Below, piece by piece: positions 1 through 8,281 of a DNA stretch of 64,000 nucleotides. The position numbers were made by a program, and so were the translations under genes. The DNA comes from Collinsella sp. TF08-11AT (GTDB taxonomy: Bacteria > Actinomycetota > Coriobacteriia > Coriobacteriales > Coriobacteriaceae), in contig NZ_QSRL01000003.1 of assembly GCF_003437035.1 (NCBI RefSeq), positions 62,001 through 126,000 on the forward strand. Reading direction: 5' to 3'. Under the pieces are notes generated by a model that was not told the DNA's origin, did no database searches, and was given only the letters and a program-made list of their open reading frames with translations. Position 1 is the stretch's first letter. Every line of letters starts with the position of its first letter.

Positions 1-888
1 GCTCTGCTGCGCCCCGGTCGTTTTGACCGCCGTATCCCCGTTGAGCTGCCCGACCTGACCGGCCGCAAGAACATCCTCGAGCTTCACGCCAAGAGTGTGA
101 AGACCGAGCCGCCGATCGATCTGACCGCGATTGCCCGCGCCACGCCCGGAGCCTCGGGCGCCGACCTGGCCAATATCATCAACGAGGGCGCCCTGCGCGC
201 CGTTCGCGAGGGTCGCAAGCGTGCAACCCAGGACGACTTCGAGGAGTCGGTGGAGGTCGTCATCGCCGGCCAGCAGCGTAAGTCCACGGTGCTGTCCGAT
301 CACGAGAAACAGGTCGTGTCCTATCACGAGATCGGCCATGCCATCGTTGCCGCCCGCCAGAAGGGTTCTGCGCCGGTTACGAAGATCACCATCGTGCCGC
401 GTACGAGCGGTGCTCTGGGCTACACCATGCAGGTCGAGGAGGACGAGCGCTTCTTGACCACGCGCCAGGAGGTGCTCGACAAGCTCGCTGTCTACTGCGG
501 CGGACGTGCTGCCGAGGAGCTCATCTTTGGTGAGATGACGACTGGCGCGGCCAATGATATCGAGCAGGCCACCAAGCTCGCCCGCAACATGGTGACGCGC
601 TTTGGTATGTCGGAAGAGTTTGGCATGATGGCGCTCGGTACCGTTCAGAATGCCTACCTCAACCAGGACACGTCGCTCACCTGTGCCCCCGGTACGGCCG
701 AGCGCGTCGACGCGATCGTCGCCAAGCTGATCGAGGACGCACATGACCGCGCCCTGCAGATCCTCAAGGAGAACAAGTTTAAGCTCCATGAGCTGGCTCG
801 TTATCTGTACAAGAAGGAGACGATCACGGGCGAGGAGTTCATGAATCTCCTCACGCGCGAGAATCCGCTGATGCCAAAGCAGCAGTAA
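1..888 (+). CDS. ftsH: ATP-dependent zinc metalloprotease FtsH, C-terminal part (5' end cut by window)
   Basis: Membrane-bound AAA+ protease that unfolds and degrades membrane and short-lived cytosolic proteins. The frame is open from base 1, so the N-terminal membrane segments and Walker motifs lie outside. Visible first are the end of the AAA module (LLRPGRFDRR, the arginine-finger region) and the AAA lid. The M41 protease domain follows, with the zinc motif HEIGH at residues 109-113 of the fragment (usually HEAGH) and the third metal ligand Asp near residue 186 (ANDIEQAT). It ends at a strong terminator 22 bases downstream. Identification is secure; only the 5' part is missing. Confidence 0.96.
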   Translation, partial: ALLRPGRFDRRIPVELPDLTGRKNILELHAKSVKTEPPIDLTAIARATPGASGADLANIINEGALRAVREGRKRATQDDFEESVEVVIAGQQRKSTVLSDHEKQVVSYHEIGHAIVAARQKGSAPVTKITIVPRTSGALGYTMQVEEDERFLTTRQEVLDKLAVYCGGRAAEELIFGEMTTGAANDIEQATKLARNMVTRFGMSEEFGMMALGTVQNAYLNQDTSLTCAPGTAERVDAIVAKLIEDAHDRALQILKENKFKLHELARYLYKKETITGEEFMNLLTRENPLMPKQQ

Positions 889-910
889 GGCTGGTTGCAC
901 AACGTCGAAC

Positions 911-950
911 GCCCCATTTGAGTTTCTATCTCAAATGGGGCGTTTTGTTT
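911..950 (+). terminator. Rho-independent terminator after ftsH
   Basis: A 12-bp perfect stem (911-922 with 930-941) around a 7-base loop is followed by a T-rich run (942-950). It ends the ftsH transcript and partly overlaps the upstream region of the next gene. Confidence 0.9.
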
Positions 951-963
951 GGGAGGGATATGT

Positions 964-1455
964 ATGAAGATCGTGGTGAGTGCCTGCTTGATGGGAGAGA
1001 GCTGCAAATATAACGGGCTCGACAATTACCATCGCGCGTTGGTCGAGGCCTGCGAACGCACAGGGACCGAGGTCCTGTTGGTGTGCCCCGAGGTTTTTGG
1101 CGGCTTGCCCACACCGCGCAAGCCGTCCGAGATTGTGAATGGCGAGGTTTGTACCTGCGAGGGCATCTCGGTCGATCGCGAGTTTCGCCTGGGTGCAGAG
1201 CGCGCGCTCGATATGTGCGAGCAGGCGGGCGGCCCGTCCGAGATCGCTGCGTGCGTCTTACAGGACCGTAGCCCCTCGTGCGGTGCGGGTCGCGTCTACG
1301 ATGGCACCTTTAGCGGCACGCTCACTGTGGGCAATGGTGTTTTTGTCGATCTGCTGCTGCGTCACGGGTACCGTGTGATTCCGGCTAGCGAGTTCGATCC
1401 CAGCATACTGGAACATTGTCCACAGCACTCGAACCCAACACTTCCTCACGGGTGA
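964..1455 (+). CDS. DUF523 family protein with an altered C-terminal tail
   Basis: Small cytosolic protein of the DUF523 family, function unknown. The family's cysteine motifs are visible: SACLMGESCKYNG near the N-terminus and DRSPSCGAG in the middle. The ATG at 964 is chosen because GGGAGG lies 7-8 bases upstream; the TTG at 949 lies inside the terminator tail. The family core ends about residue 140 (VIPASEF). The last 20 or so residues are read across DNA that on the opposite strand encodes a serine-recombinase C-terminus, so the native tail was probably replaced when a mobile element inserted. Confidence 0.82.
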   Translation: MKIVVSACLMGESCKYNGLDNYHRALVEACERTGTEVLLVCPEVFGGLPTPRKPSEIVNGEVCTCEGISVDREFRLGAERALDMCEQAGGPSEIAACVLQDRSPSCGAGRVYDGTFSGTLTVGNGVFVDLLLRHGYRVIPASEFDPSILEHCPQHSNPTLPHG

Positions 1456-1540
1456 CCGTTTTGGCATCATCCGTGAAGTTGATATTGAGTACGACCCGGT
1501 CATCAAAGACGTAGACCGAGTTGACAGGCGCCGTACCCAT
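1385..1540 (-). pseudogene. Relic of a large serine recombinase, C-terminal end only
   Basis: The reverse strand encodes about 50 residues containing NSVYVFDDRVVLNINF and a following KTVTREEV stretch. This is the beta-strand pattern found at the extreme C-terminus of large serine recombinases of integrative elements. The catalytic domain and everything upstream are gone, so it cannot be active. It overlaps the 3' end of the DUF523 gene on the other strand. Confidence 0.6.
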
Positions 1541-1629
1541 GCAGCCCCTCCCCACGGCCCTCGCGCAGGAACGCGCACACGGCCTTCCCGTCTCTTGCGC
1601 CTCTCCCGGAACTGTCCACATCAGCGTAG

Positions 1630-1860
1630 CCAATCCAGTCCGCCAAGGGCTGCAGCCCGGACAACGCGGCGATGGAGGGCTTCTTCGGCCTGCTCAAGAA
1701 GGAGTTCTGGCACGGCAGGGACTGGTCGGACTGGACCCCCGCCCGCTTCATCGAGGAACTCGGGGGCTGGATCGGCCGATACAATACGGAGAGGCGCAGC
1801 GATGCGCTCGGTGGCCGCACCCCGGCCGAGTTCCGCTCCGCGCTGGGAAGGGCCGCGTAA
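1630..1860 (+). pseudogene. IS3-type (IS150-like) transposase OrfB, C-terminal fragment
   Basis: The frame reads SPDNAAMEGFFGLLKKEFWH followed by FIEELGGWIGRYNTERR and the family ending GRTPAEFRSAL, i.e. the last third of the integrase core with the catalytic Glu of the DDE triad (the E of AMEGFFG). The upstream D,D part is missing and the frame is interrupted by a TAG at about 1627. This is a dead insertion-sequence remnant. Confidence 0.85.
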
Positions 1861-1889
1861 CGGTCCAAGAAATCGTCCGCAGTCCCCAT
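1861..1889 (+). mobile_element. Probable right end of the IS3-type element
   Basis: Directly after the transposase stop codon the sequence GGTCCAAGAAATCG runs on to CGCAGTCCCCA. Read inward from the other strand it begins TGGGGACTGCGGACG, resembling IS150-group terminal repeats. No matching left end was found in the window, fitting a truncated element. Confidence 0.45.
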
Positions 1890-1974
1890 TCTTGCCCCTT
1901 TGGGACGGCTTCTTGTTGGGGCGTGCCTGCCCCAAACCCTGCTAGGAACGAGTGCAGCAAACTGGAATTTTAAA

Positions 1975-2577
1975 TTACTCTTTGCAAATAACCTTTGAAC
2001 CTTCACCATCAATTACAATTCCCTGACGATTGTTAATTGGGCATAGATTCAAATCCGAAAACTCAGTTATTATTTTCTCGGTAACTTTCTTAAATGGTGC
2101 TGTAAGAAAATGCGGAAGAACATAGAAATCAATCAAATTAAGCCCTGCATCATCTTCTTGTGAGTAGTCCTCCGGCTTTTCATCCATTTGCTCGATATAT
2201 TGGATGCTTGGAGCGCATACAATCGCACCTGCCGATTCACCAATCATCAGTTTTCCTTTTGCCAATTCTTTCTTCAACAGCTCATCCGTTCCCGTTTTAC
2301 GGAGCTGGTCTATAAGGAAAAAAGAATTTCCGCCGGTAAAATAGATCACATCCGCATCTTCAAAAAGAGACTGTATCGTTGAATAAGCCTCCGTTGAAAT
2401 ATCAATTTCAGTTACGATTGCTCCCAACTTTTTGAATAATTTTCGAGCCGAGCCGACATAACCGGTGTAGCCTTCACGCAGCGAAGCTGTTGGAATAAAT
2501 GCGACTTTTTTATTTTCAATTTCTTCCTTTATCAGACTTCCTACACTTGAAAAGTGAGAACATAAAAACAGTTTCAT
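1975..2577 (-). CDS. Peptidase S51 / PepE-like (class I glutamine amidotransferase-like) protein
   Basis: A 200-residue cytosolic protein of the S51 family, whose members cleave Asp-X dipeptides or cyanophycin-type substrates. The nucleophile elbow GESAGA places the catalytic Ser at about residue 115, and the preceding TGGNSF motif (about 81-86) is typical. The ATG at 2577 has a clean AAGGAGG six bases upstream; the TTG before it is closer. Its base composition is strikingly AT-rich and Lys/Ile-rich compared with all neighbours, and it sits beside transposase and recombinase relics, so recent acquisition from a low-G+C donor such as a Firmicute is likely. The true substrate is unknown. Confidence 0.85.
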   Translation of the reverse strand: MKLFLCSHFSSVGSLIKEEIENKKVAFIPTASLREGYTGYVGSARKLFKKLGAIVTEIDISTEAYSTIQSLFEDADVIYFTGGNSFFLIDQLRKTGTDELLKKELAKGKLMIGESAGAIVCAPSIQYIEQMDEKPEDYSQEDDAGLNLIDFYVLPHFLTAPFKKVTEKIITEFSDLNLCPINNRQGIVIDGEGSKVICKE

Positions 2578-2872
2578 CAATATCCTCCTTTATGTATAAA
2601 TTCTTATTTGTTGAACTAAGCCGTGTATACCATACTCTCCAATGAAAGAACGCCCTAATATAGCGAAATTTTGCCGTTTTCCTGCGTACGTGCGTACACA
2701 CTCCACAGGAATTCTAAGGTGCCTGCCCCCTTAGCACACGGACTTTGGAACAAAGTCTAGTGTGTTACGCCTTGCCAGAGGTGTACAGGCTCCCGGTATG
2801 CACGTACGAAGCAATTGCCATCAATGCGCTATATAAGTGGCGATCAAGTTCGCATCAAGCGACCTTGATCCC

Positions 2873-2919
2873 GCAAAACAAAAGGCAGGATACCATCACC
2901 ACGATGATACCCTGCCTCT
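2873..2919 (-). terminator. Minus-strand terminator-like hairpin (third in series)
   Basis: Arms 2905-2919 and 2885-2899 pair fully only on the minus strand, where two mismatches become G-U pairs, and the stem is followed by TTTTGTTTT. Orientation is therefore leftward. Confidence 0.65.
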
Positions 2920-2971
2920 GTTCGTTCCTGTTTGCCGTTCCGAGTAGTCCTTCCGCAGAATTTCCGATAAA

Positions 2972-3020
2972 CAAAAAACGTACCCGAACCCTTTCTCGTA
3001 AAGAATCGGGTTCGAGTACG
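2972..3020 (-). terminator. Minus-strand terminator-like hairpin (second in series)
   Basis: Arms 3008-3020 and 2979-2991 pair at 12 of 13 positions and are followed on the minus strand by a T-rich run (2978-2972). Confidence 0.65.
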
Positions 3021-3040
3021 AACTGAATGCTGGATCAATA

Positions 3041-3083
3041 AAAAACCACCAGAAAGGTGCCCGTCCCATTTGTGGTGGTTTTG
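3041..3083 (-). terminator. Terminator of the GldA-like gene
   Basis: AAAACCACCA (3042-3051) pairs with TGGTGGTTTT (about 3072-3081), with T/A runs on both sides. It lies immediately downstream of the minus-strand dehydrogenase. The internal AAAGGTGCC segment is shared with the terminator at 10673-10722. Confidence 0.85.
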
Positions 3084-3091
3084 GGTCAGTC

Positions 3092-4174
3092 CTAGAGCGT
3101 GTGGCCGTAAGCGTCGGTGGCCTTGATGGCGGCGGCGAATTTTTCGTCCGTGAAGGGCTCGGGGTTTCCCTGCTTCCACTCGTTGGTGGCGTGCGCGTAC
3201 TCGCACAGGGCAGGGATATCAGCCTCGGAAAGCCCGACCTGCTCAAGCGTCACGGGCAGGCCCATCTGATTGTTAAAGGCGGCGTAGCGCTCAAGGTTCT
3301 CGGTATCGCCCGTATAGGCGAACAGTACCAGCACACCCAGGCTTACGACCTCGCCGTGCAGGTAGGAGCCCTCGCGCGGAATGCTGCAGGAAGCGTTGTA
3401 GAACGCGTGCGCCACGCTCGAGTTGTAGTAGTAATCGTTTTGGTTGGTCAGGTTGGAGACGTAGCCCGTGTTGACCACGATATCGAGCGCGATCTGCTTG
3501 ACGGCATCGGTCGACTGGTCCTGGCGCACGTTCTCAAGACCCTGGACGCCAAAGGTAAACAGCGGCTCGGAGCAGGTGTGGGCGAGTGCTAGGCCAAGGC
3601 CTGCCGTGTGCTCCAGGTTGCCGGCGCTCGTGGCGTACTCGACCTCGGGCTGCTTGGACAGGGCATCACCCACGCCGGCCCAGAAGTACTCCGCCGGAGC
3701 CTCGGCGATGATCTTGGGGTTGATGAAGATGTGCGCAGGTCGGTTAGGGTACGAATAGCCCTCGAGCGAGCCGTCGTCGTTGTAGACAACGGCAATGGCG
3801 GTCGCGGCGGAGCAGTTGGAACAGATCGTCGGTACCGTAAAGACAATCTTCTTGAGCTCGATAGCTGCGGTCTTCACGGTGTCGAGCGCCTTGCCGCCGC
3901 CGCATGCGATAAGCACGTCAGCTTCCTGGAAGGCAGGGGAGTTTACGACCTTGGCGATATTTGCGCGCGTACTGTTGGTGCCGTAGACGCGCGTCTCCAG
4001 AATCTCGACGTCGGTACCTGCCAGCGCAGCTTCGATACCGGGAAGTGCTGCGGCCAGTGCTCGTTTACCACCAATGATGGCGACCTTGGTTGCTCCGTAC
4101 TCGGCCAACGCGCCGTGCAGCTCGTCAAAGCAGTCTTCGCCAACGGTATAGTCGCTCATTCCGATCGTGCGCAT
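3092..4174 (-). CDS. Iron-containing alcohol dehydrogenase family, glycerol-dehydrogenase-like
   Basis: A 360-residue cytosolic NAD(H)-dependent polyol/alcohol dehydrogenase, closest in layout to GldA, which oxidises glycerol to dihydroxyacetone. The nucleotide-binding GGGKALDT lies at residues 92-99. The three metal ligands expected for the family are present: Asp170 (GVGDALSK), His256 (SVAHAFYN) and His273 (YLHGEV). The start at 4174 (MRTIGMSD) is preceded by GAAAGAAG; an upstream in-frame start adds 20 unrelated residues. It is a single-gene unit, divergent from the ileS T-box leader and closed by its own terminator. The actual substrate could be another small polyol or a prenyl-type phosphate sugar. 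Confidence 0.85.
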   Translation of the reverse strand: MRTIGMSDYTVGEDCFDELHGALAEYGATKVAIIGGKRALAAALPGIEAALAGTDVEILETRVYGTNSTRANIAKVVNSPAFQEADVLIACGGGKALDTVKTAAIELKKIVFTVPTICSNCSAATAIAVVYNDDGSLEGYSYPNRPAHIFINPKIIAEAPAEYFWAGVGDALSKQPEVEYATSAGNLEHTAGLGLALAHTCSEPLFTFGVQGLENVRQDQSTDAVKQIALDIVVNTGYVSNLTNQNDYYYNSSVAHAFYNASCSIPREGSYLHGEVVSLGVLVLFAYTGDTENLERYAAFNNQMGLPVTLEQVGLSEADIPALCEYAHATNEWKQGNPEPFTDEKFAAAIKATDAYGHTL

Positions 4175-4318
4175 AGCAATCTTCTTTCGTTCGATAAAGT
4201 GCTTACAGGTATTTTGCTCCAAGAGAAGGTCCACGGCCGCAAGAAATTTCGAACGTATAAAACCAGTGTTGAGGGTTTTTCGCCGGTGCGGAACGTGCTA
4301 GCATACTCCGCATAAGCG

Positions 4319-4616
4319 TTGATGGGGACGAGTAGTCGGCCGTCCGCATGCTACAGAGAGCGGGGAGCGCTGAGAACCCGTGCATGCGACCGATGAAAAT
4401 CACCCCGGAGCTGCGGTCCCAACGGACGTGCCGCGTAGGTTCGTCTTAGTAGACATCGCCGAGATGGTCGTCGATACAGACCAGCCGAGTAACGGATGCG
4501 AGCGCGCGAATACGCGGGCGAGGGCATCTAAGCTGGGTGGTTAAGCGAAGAGCTTTTGCGGGCGTGCAGCCCGTTTGTGGCGCTTCGTCCCAGCTTGTAG
4601 GGACGGGCGCTTTTTT
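4319..4616 (+). promoter_or_regulatory. T-box riboswitch leader of ileS (Ile specifier)
   Basis: The leader shows the Stem I landmarks in order: GACGAGTAGTC, the AGAGAGC bulge, CTGAGAACCCG, and the specifier loop GAAAATCACC with ATC (Ile) at 4399-4401. The antiterminator motif is CTGGGTGGTTAAGCG (4533-4547); its TGGT can pair with the ACCA end of uncharged tRNA. A terminator follows (arms about 4579-4590 and 4600-4610, T-run 4611-4616). This implies transcriptional induction of ileS when tRNA-Ile is uncharged. The T-box block deviates from the usual GGTGGNACCGCG downstream of TGG. Confidence 0.9.
4579..4616 (+). terminator. Attenuator of the ileS T-box leader
   Basis: A GC-rich hairpin (about 4579-4610) with six T residues lies 43 bases before the ileS start. 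Its 5' arm would be captured by the antiterminator when uncharged tRNA binds. Confidence 0.85.
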
Positions 4617-4659
4617 GGTGCCCAGAGGGCGTGCGCGCCCACGACATGAAAGGGGTACC

Positions 4660-7461
4660 GTGGCAAACGAGTACAAGCAGACGATGAATCTGCCCAAGAC
4701 CGGTTTTCCCATGCGTGCCGGTCTTTCCAAGTCCGAGCCCAAGCGACTCAAGGACTGGCAGGACAACAAGGTCTACGAGCAGGTTCTGAAGAAGAACGAG
4801 GGTCACAAGAAGTTCGTGCTGCACGACGGCCCTCCGTACGCCAACGGTCCGATCCACATCGGCCACGCCATGAATAAGATCTCCAAGGACATGATCAACC
4901 GCTACTGGATGATGCAGGGCTATGAGGTTCCCTACGTCCCCGGTTGGGACTGCCATGGTCAGCCGATCGAGCACAAGGTCGAGGAGAAGCTCGGCACCGA
5001 GAAGTTCAACCAGACCTCCACGGCTAAGATCCGCGAGCTCTGCAACAAGTTCGCTGTCGAGAACATCGAGCTGCAGAAGGCCGGCTTCCGTCGCCTGGGC
5101 GTGCTCGGCGACTGGGACAACCCCTATCTGACGCTCTATCACCAGCATGATGCCGCCGACATCGAGGTCTTCAAGGCCATGTTCGATAAGGGCATGATCT
5201 ATCGCGGCCACAAGCCGGTTCACTGGTGCAAGCATTGCCACACCGCACTCGCCGAGGCCGAGATCGAGTATTCCGACGAGACGAGCCCGTCCATTTTCGT
5301 GCGCTTTGAGATGACCTCCAAGCCCGCCGGCCTCGAGAACTTCGACGGCCCGGTCGACTTTATCATCTGGACGACCACGCCGTGGACCATCCCCTCCGAC
5401 CAGGCCGTTTCCCTTAAGCCCGGCGCCGCCTATGTCGCCGTTGAGCACGAGGGCCGTGCCGAGGTCATGCTCGAGGACCTGGCTCCTAAGTGTTGTGAGG
5501 AGTTTGGCTGGGAGTACACCCCGGTCATGGTCGATGGCAAGCCCTACGTGGTTTCCGCCGAGACCTTCCACCACATCCACTACAAGCAGCCGATCTTTGA
5601 CGGCGTTGAGGGCGTGGCGCTGCTGGCCGATTACGTCGGTGTCGATGACGGTACCGGTATCGTCCACAACTCGCCCGGCCACGGCGTCGACGACTACTTC
5701 GCCTGCCTCAAGGAGGGCATCACCGACATCTGCATGCCGGTCGATGACGACGGCAAGTTCTACACCGGCGAGGAGTTTGGCACCGGCGGCCCCTTCAGCG
5801 GCATGGATACCGATGAGGCCAACCCGCACATCATCGAGTTCCTGCGCGAGCGCGGCACCCTGGTCCTCGAGAAGAAGATCACGCACAGCTATCCGCACTG
5901 CTGGCGCTGCAAGCACCCGGTGCTCTTCCGTGCTACCGACCAGTGGTTCGTCTCGATGGACAAGACCGGTTTGCGCGAGCAGGCTGGCAAGGAGGTCCGT
6001 GAGAACGTCAAGTGGTATCCGGCTCACGCCGCCAACCGCATCGGCGCCATGGTCGAGCAGCGTCCCGACTGGTGCATCAGCCGCCAGCGCAACTGGGGCG
6101 TGCCTATCCCCAGCTACACTTGCGCCGACTGCGGCGAGAAGGTCATGAACGACGCCACGATCGATGCCGTTATCAAGCTCTTCCACGAGAAGGGCTCCGA
6201 CGCCTGGTTTACCGATGCTCCTGAGAGCTATCTGGGCGAGGCCTGCGTCTGCCCCAAGTGCGGCGGCCATCACCTCAAGGCTGATAAGGACATCCTTGAC
6301 GTGTGGTGGGACTCCGGCGTGTCTTGGAAGGCCGTCTGTGAGTACCGTCCCGAGCTGGAGTACCCGGCGGACGTCTACCTCGAGGGCTCTGACCAGCACC
6401 GCGGTTGGTTCCAGAGCTCGCTGCTCACCTCGGTGGGCGCCAACGGCCACGCTCCGTACAAGGCGGTCGTCTCGCAGGGCTTCACCCTCGACGGCCAGGG
6501 CCGTAAGATGTCTAAGTCACTCGGCAACGTCATCGACCCCAACAAGGTCTGCGACGAGATGGGTGCCGACATCATCCGCCTGTGGGTCGCCTCCGTCGAT
6601 ACCAGCTCCGACGTCTCCATCGACCACGAGATTCTCGCTCGTACGTCCGATGCCTACCGTCGTTTCCGCAACACGCTGCGCTTCCTGCTCTCCGAGCTCG
6701 AGGGTCAGTTTGAGCCCGAGACCGACGGCGTTGCCTTTGCCGACCTGCTGCCGCTCGACAAGCTCATGGTCGCCCGCCTGACCCAGGTCCAGGCCGAGGT
6801 CGACGATGCCTACGCCAGCTACGAGTTCCCGCGCGCCTACCGTGCGCTTTACGACTTTGTGGTTACCGAGCTCTCTAACGTGTATCTCGACGCCCTGAAG
6901 GACCGTCTGTACTGCGAGAAGCCCGGTTCGCTCGAGCGTCGCAGCGCCCAGACCGTGCTGGCCGAGCTCTTCTCGATGCTCATGCGCGACCTGCAGCCGA
7001 TCTTGTCCTATACGGTCGACGAGGCCATGGCCTATGCGCCTGCCGGCTGCGTCGATCACCAGAAGTACGCCGCGCTGCTCGATTGGTACAAGTCGCCCAT
7101 CACGGTCGACGAGGCCAACGAGTTTGAGGGCGTGCTCGAGGCTTCGCTCGAGCTCCGTAGCGTCGTGACCAAGGCCCTTGAGGATGCCCGCTCCGCCGGC
7201 ACCTTCACCAAGAGCCAGCAGGTCCGCGTCAAGGCGGTCGTTCCTGCCGAAATGTATGCGCTGCTGACCGGCGACAAGGCCGTCGACCTGGCCGAGTTCT
7301 ACATCGTCTCCGATGTTGAGCTTACCCAGGGCGAGGAGCTTTCTGTTGCCATCGATGCAGCCGAGGGCGAGTGCTGCGACCGTTGCTGGAACTACCGCAC
7401 CACCGTCGGCGAGTACAACGGCCACGCTCACATTTGCAAGCGCTGCGCGAATGCCCTTTAA
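4660..7461 (+). CDS. ileS: Isoleucyl-tRNA synthetase
   Basis: A 933-residue class I synthetase charging tRNA-Ile, with editing of Val. Catalytic signatures: HIGH at residues 66-69 and KMSKS at 616-620. The CP1 editing domain has TTPWTIPS. The C-terminal zinc finger has two CXXC pairs (Cys906/909 and Cys926/929). The GTG at 4660 is chosen because GAAAGGGG precedes it and MANEYKQTMNLPKT is the usual N-terminus; the longer frame from 4537 starts inside the T-box motif. It is regulated by the T-box leader and followed by a terminator, then lspA and rluD, a common bacterial neighbourhood. Confidence 0.97.
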   Translation: MANEYKQTMNLPKTGFPMRAGLSKSEPKRLKDWQDNKVYEQVLKKNEGHKKFVLHDGPPYANGPIHIGHAMNKISKDMINRYWMMQGYEVPYVPGWDCHGQPIEHKVEEKLGTEKFNQTSTAKIRELCNKFAVENIELQKAGFRRLGVLGDWDNPYLTLYHQHDAADIEVFKAMFDKGMIYRGHKPVHWCKHCHTALAEAEIEYSDETSPSIFVRFEMTSKPAGLENFDGPVDFIIWTTTPWTIPSDQAVSLKPGAAYVAVEHEGRAEVMLEDLAPKCCEEFGWEYTPVMVDGKPYVVSAETFHHIHYKQPIFDGVEGVALLADYVGVDDGTGIVHNSPGHGVDDYFACLKEGITDICMPVDDDGKFYTGEEFGTGGPFSGMDTDEANPHIIEFLRERGTLVLEKKITHSYPHCWRCKHPVLFRATDQWFVSMDKTGLREQAGKEVRENVKWYPAHAANRIGAMVEQRPDWCISRQRNWGVPIPSYTCADCGEKVMNDATIDAVIKLFHEKGSDAWFTDAPESYLGEACVCPKCGGHHLKADKDILDVWWDSGVSWKAVCEYRPELEYPADVYLEGSDQHRGWFQSSLLTSVGANGHAPYKAVVSQGFTLDGQGRKMSKSLGNVIDPNKVCDEMGADIIRLWVASVDTSSDVSIDHEILARTSDAYRRFRNTLRFLLSELEGQFEPETDGVAFADLLPLDKLMVARLTQVQAEVDDAYASYEFPRAYRALYDFVVTELSNVYLDALKDRLYCEKPGSLERRSAQTVLAELFSMLMRDLQPILSYTVDEAMAYAPAGCVDHQKYAALLDWYKSPITVDEANEFEGVLEASLELRSVVTKALEDARSAGTFTKSQQVRVKAVVPAEMYALLTGDKAVDLAEFYIVSDVELTQGEELSVAIDAAEGECCDRCWNYRTTVGEYNGHAHICKRCANAL

Positions 7462-7531
7462 GGCACGGTAACTCGGCATTTTAGTTATAGGGAGAATTTA
7501 GGCGCCTTCGGCCCATTTGCTCCGCTGAAGA

Positions 7532-7570
7532 AAAGCGACATTCCGTTATCCGGAATGCCGCTTTCTTTTA
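7532..7570 (+). terminator. Terminator after ileS
   Basis: A hairpin AAAGCGACATTCCG / CGGAATGCCGCTTT around a TTAT loop, then CTTTT. It separates ileS from the lspA-rluD unit. Confidence 0.88.
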
Positions 7571-7681
7571 TGCTGGTTATTTATCTGACGTTAGCGAATG
7601 TGTCGTGCGCTCTGCGTGTGGCAATATAAGATGGTTATCTGCGTTAAATGGAATTTGATTATCTGAGGGTAGGGGATTTCT

Positions 7682-8281
7682 TTGGGTCGTGGTGCGGATA
7701 TGACGCCGCCTTTGCGTTGGCGGTTGGGTGTTGCTGGTGGGGTGGCGCTGGTTGTGCTGCTTGTTGACCAGCTTACTAAGCTCGCGGTTCGTGCCGTGGG
7801 CGACGCCTTGCATGTGACCGTCATCCCCGGTGTTATCGACTTTATGTTTGTCCGCAATATCGGTGCTGCCTTTAGCATGGGCGAGGGGCATGGCATCGCG
7901 TTTGCCGTGCTGGCGTTGGCGGTCATTATCGCTATTGCCGTGTACCTCGTTCGTGCACCCCAGCTCGCCCATCTTGAGGTTGTGGGCATGGCGATGGTTG
8001 CGGGCGGTGCTATCGGCAACGCTATCGATCGTTTGGCCTTTGGCTTCGTGACCGATTTTATTGCCACCACCTTCATCGACTTCCCCGTCTTCAATGTGGC
8101 CGATATCGGCATTACGGTCGGTGTGGTGCTGGCGCTCTTCGGTTACATGTTCTTGAGCCCCGCGGCTCGTGAGGTCGATGCGACCGCCGAGCTTAACGCC
8201 CGTGACGAGGCCCGCGCCAAGCGCAAGGCTAAACAACGTGGGGAGCGTGCCCGCAAGATTCGCGAAAGGACTGAGCGCTAA
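7682..8281 (+). CDS. lspA: Lipoprotein signal peptidase (signal peptidase II)
   Basis: Aspartic protease of the cytoplasmic membrane that removes signal peptides from prolipoproteins. Four hydrophobic segments are visible, and the catalytic pair is Asp125 (FVTDF) and Asp141 (FNVADIG), with GNAIDRL just before. The TTG at 7682 is preferred because AGGGG lies six bases upstream; ATG at 7700 is the alternative. After the last membrane segment there is a strongly basic tail of about 40 residues (ARAKRKAKQRGERARK). The stop overlaps the next start (TAATG), so it is coupled to rluD. At least three lipoproteins in the window would need this enzyme. Confidence 0.95.
   Translation: MGRGADMTPPLRWRLGVAGGVALVVLLVDQLTKLAVRAVGDALHVTVIPGVIDFMFVRNIGAAFSMGEGHGIAFAVLALAVIIAIAVYLVRAPQLAHLEVVGMAMVAGGAIGNAIDRLAFGFVTDFIATTFIDFPVFNVADIGITVGVVLALFGYMFLSPAAREVDATAELNARDEARAKRKAKQRGERARKIRERTER

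Larger units (their letters stand above)
2578..3091. other. Gene-free stretch with three leftward terminator-like hairpins
   Basis: No convincing coding sequence. The right half holds three successive hairpins, each followed by a T-run when read on the minus strand (3083 to 3041, 3020 to 2972, 2919 to about 2873). The left part (2600-2760) is AT-rich and belongs compositionally to the PepE-like island. A short imperfect palindrome with AAGGTGCC lies at 2715-2733. Confidence 0.7.

Noticed and set aside
1503..2012. Minus-strand 169-residue open frame across the IS remnant
   Set aside because: It crosses the boundary between the IS fragment and AT-rich DNA, has no start site or motifs, and lies opposite the transposase remnant.
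2745..3026. Small + strand frame in the intergenic region
   Set aside because: It is read through two hairpin structures, shows no ribosome site and no protein-like composition.
4537..4659. Upstream extension of ileS from GTG 4537
   Set aside because: The codons fall inside the T-box antiterminator and attenuator; GTG 4660 has a ribosome site and the family N-terminus.
4528..6450. A 640-residue open frame antisense to ileS, and similar long antisense frames opposite the PTS permease (32136-34070) and ptsI (34983-36752)
   Set aside because: They mirror strongly biased GC-rich codons of real genes, are Val/Leu/Gly/Asp-rich without domain motifs, and lack ribosome sites.
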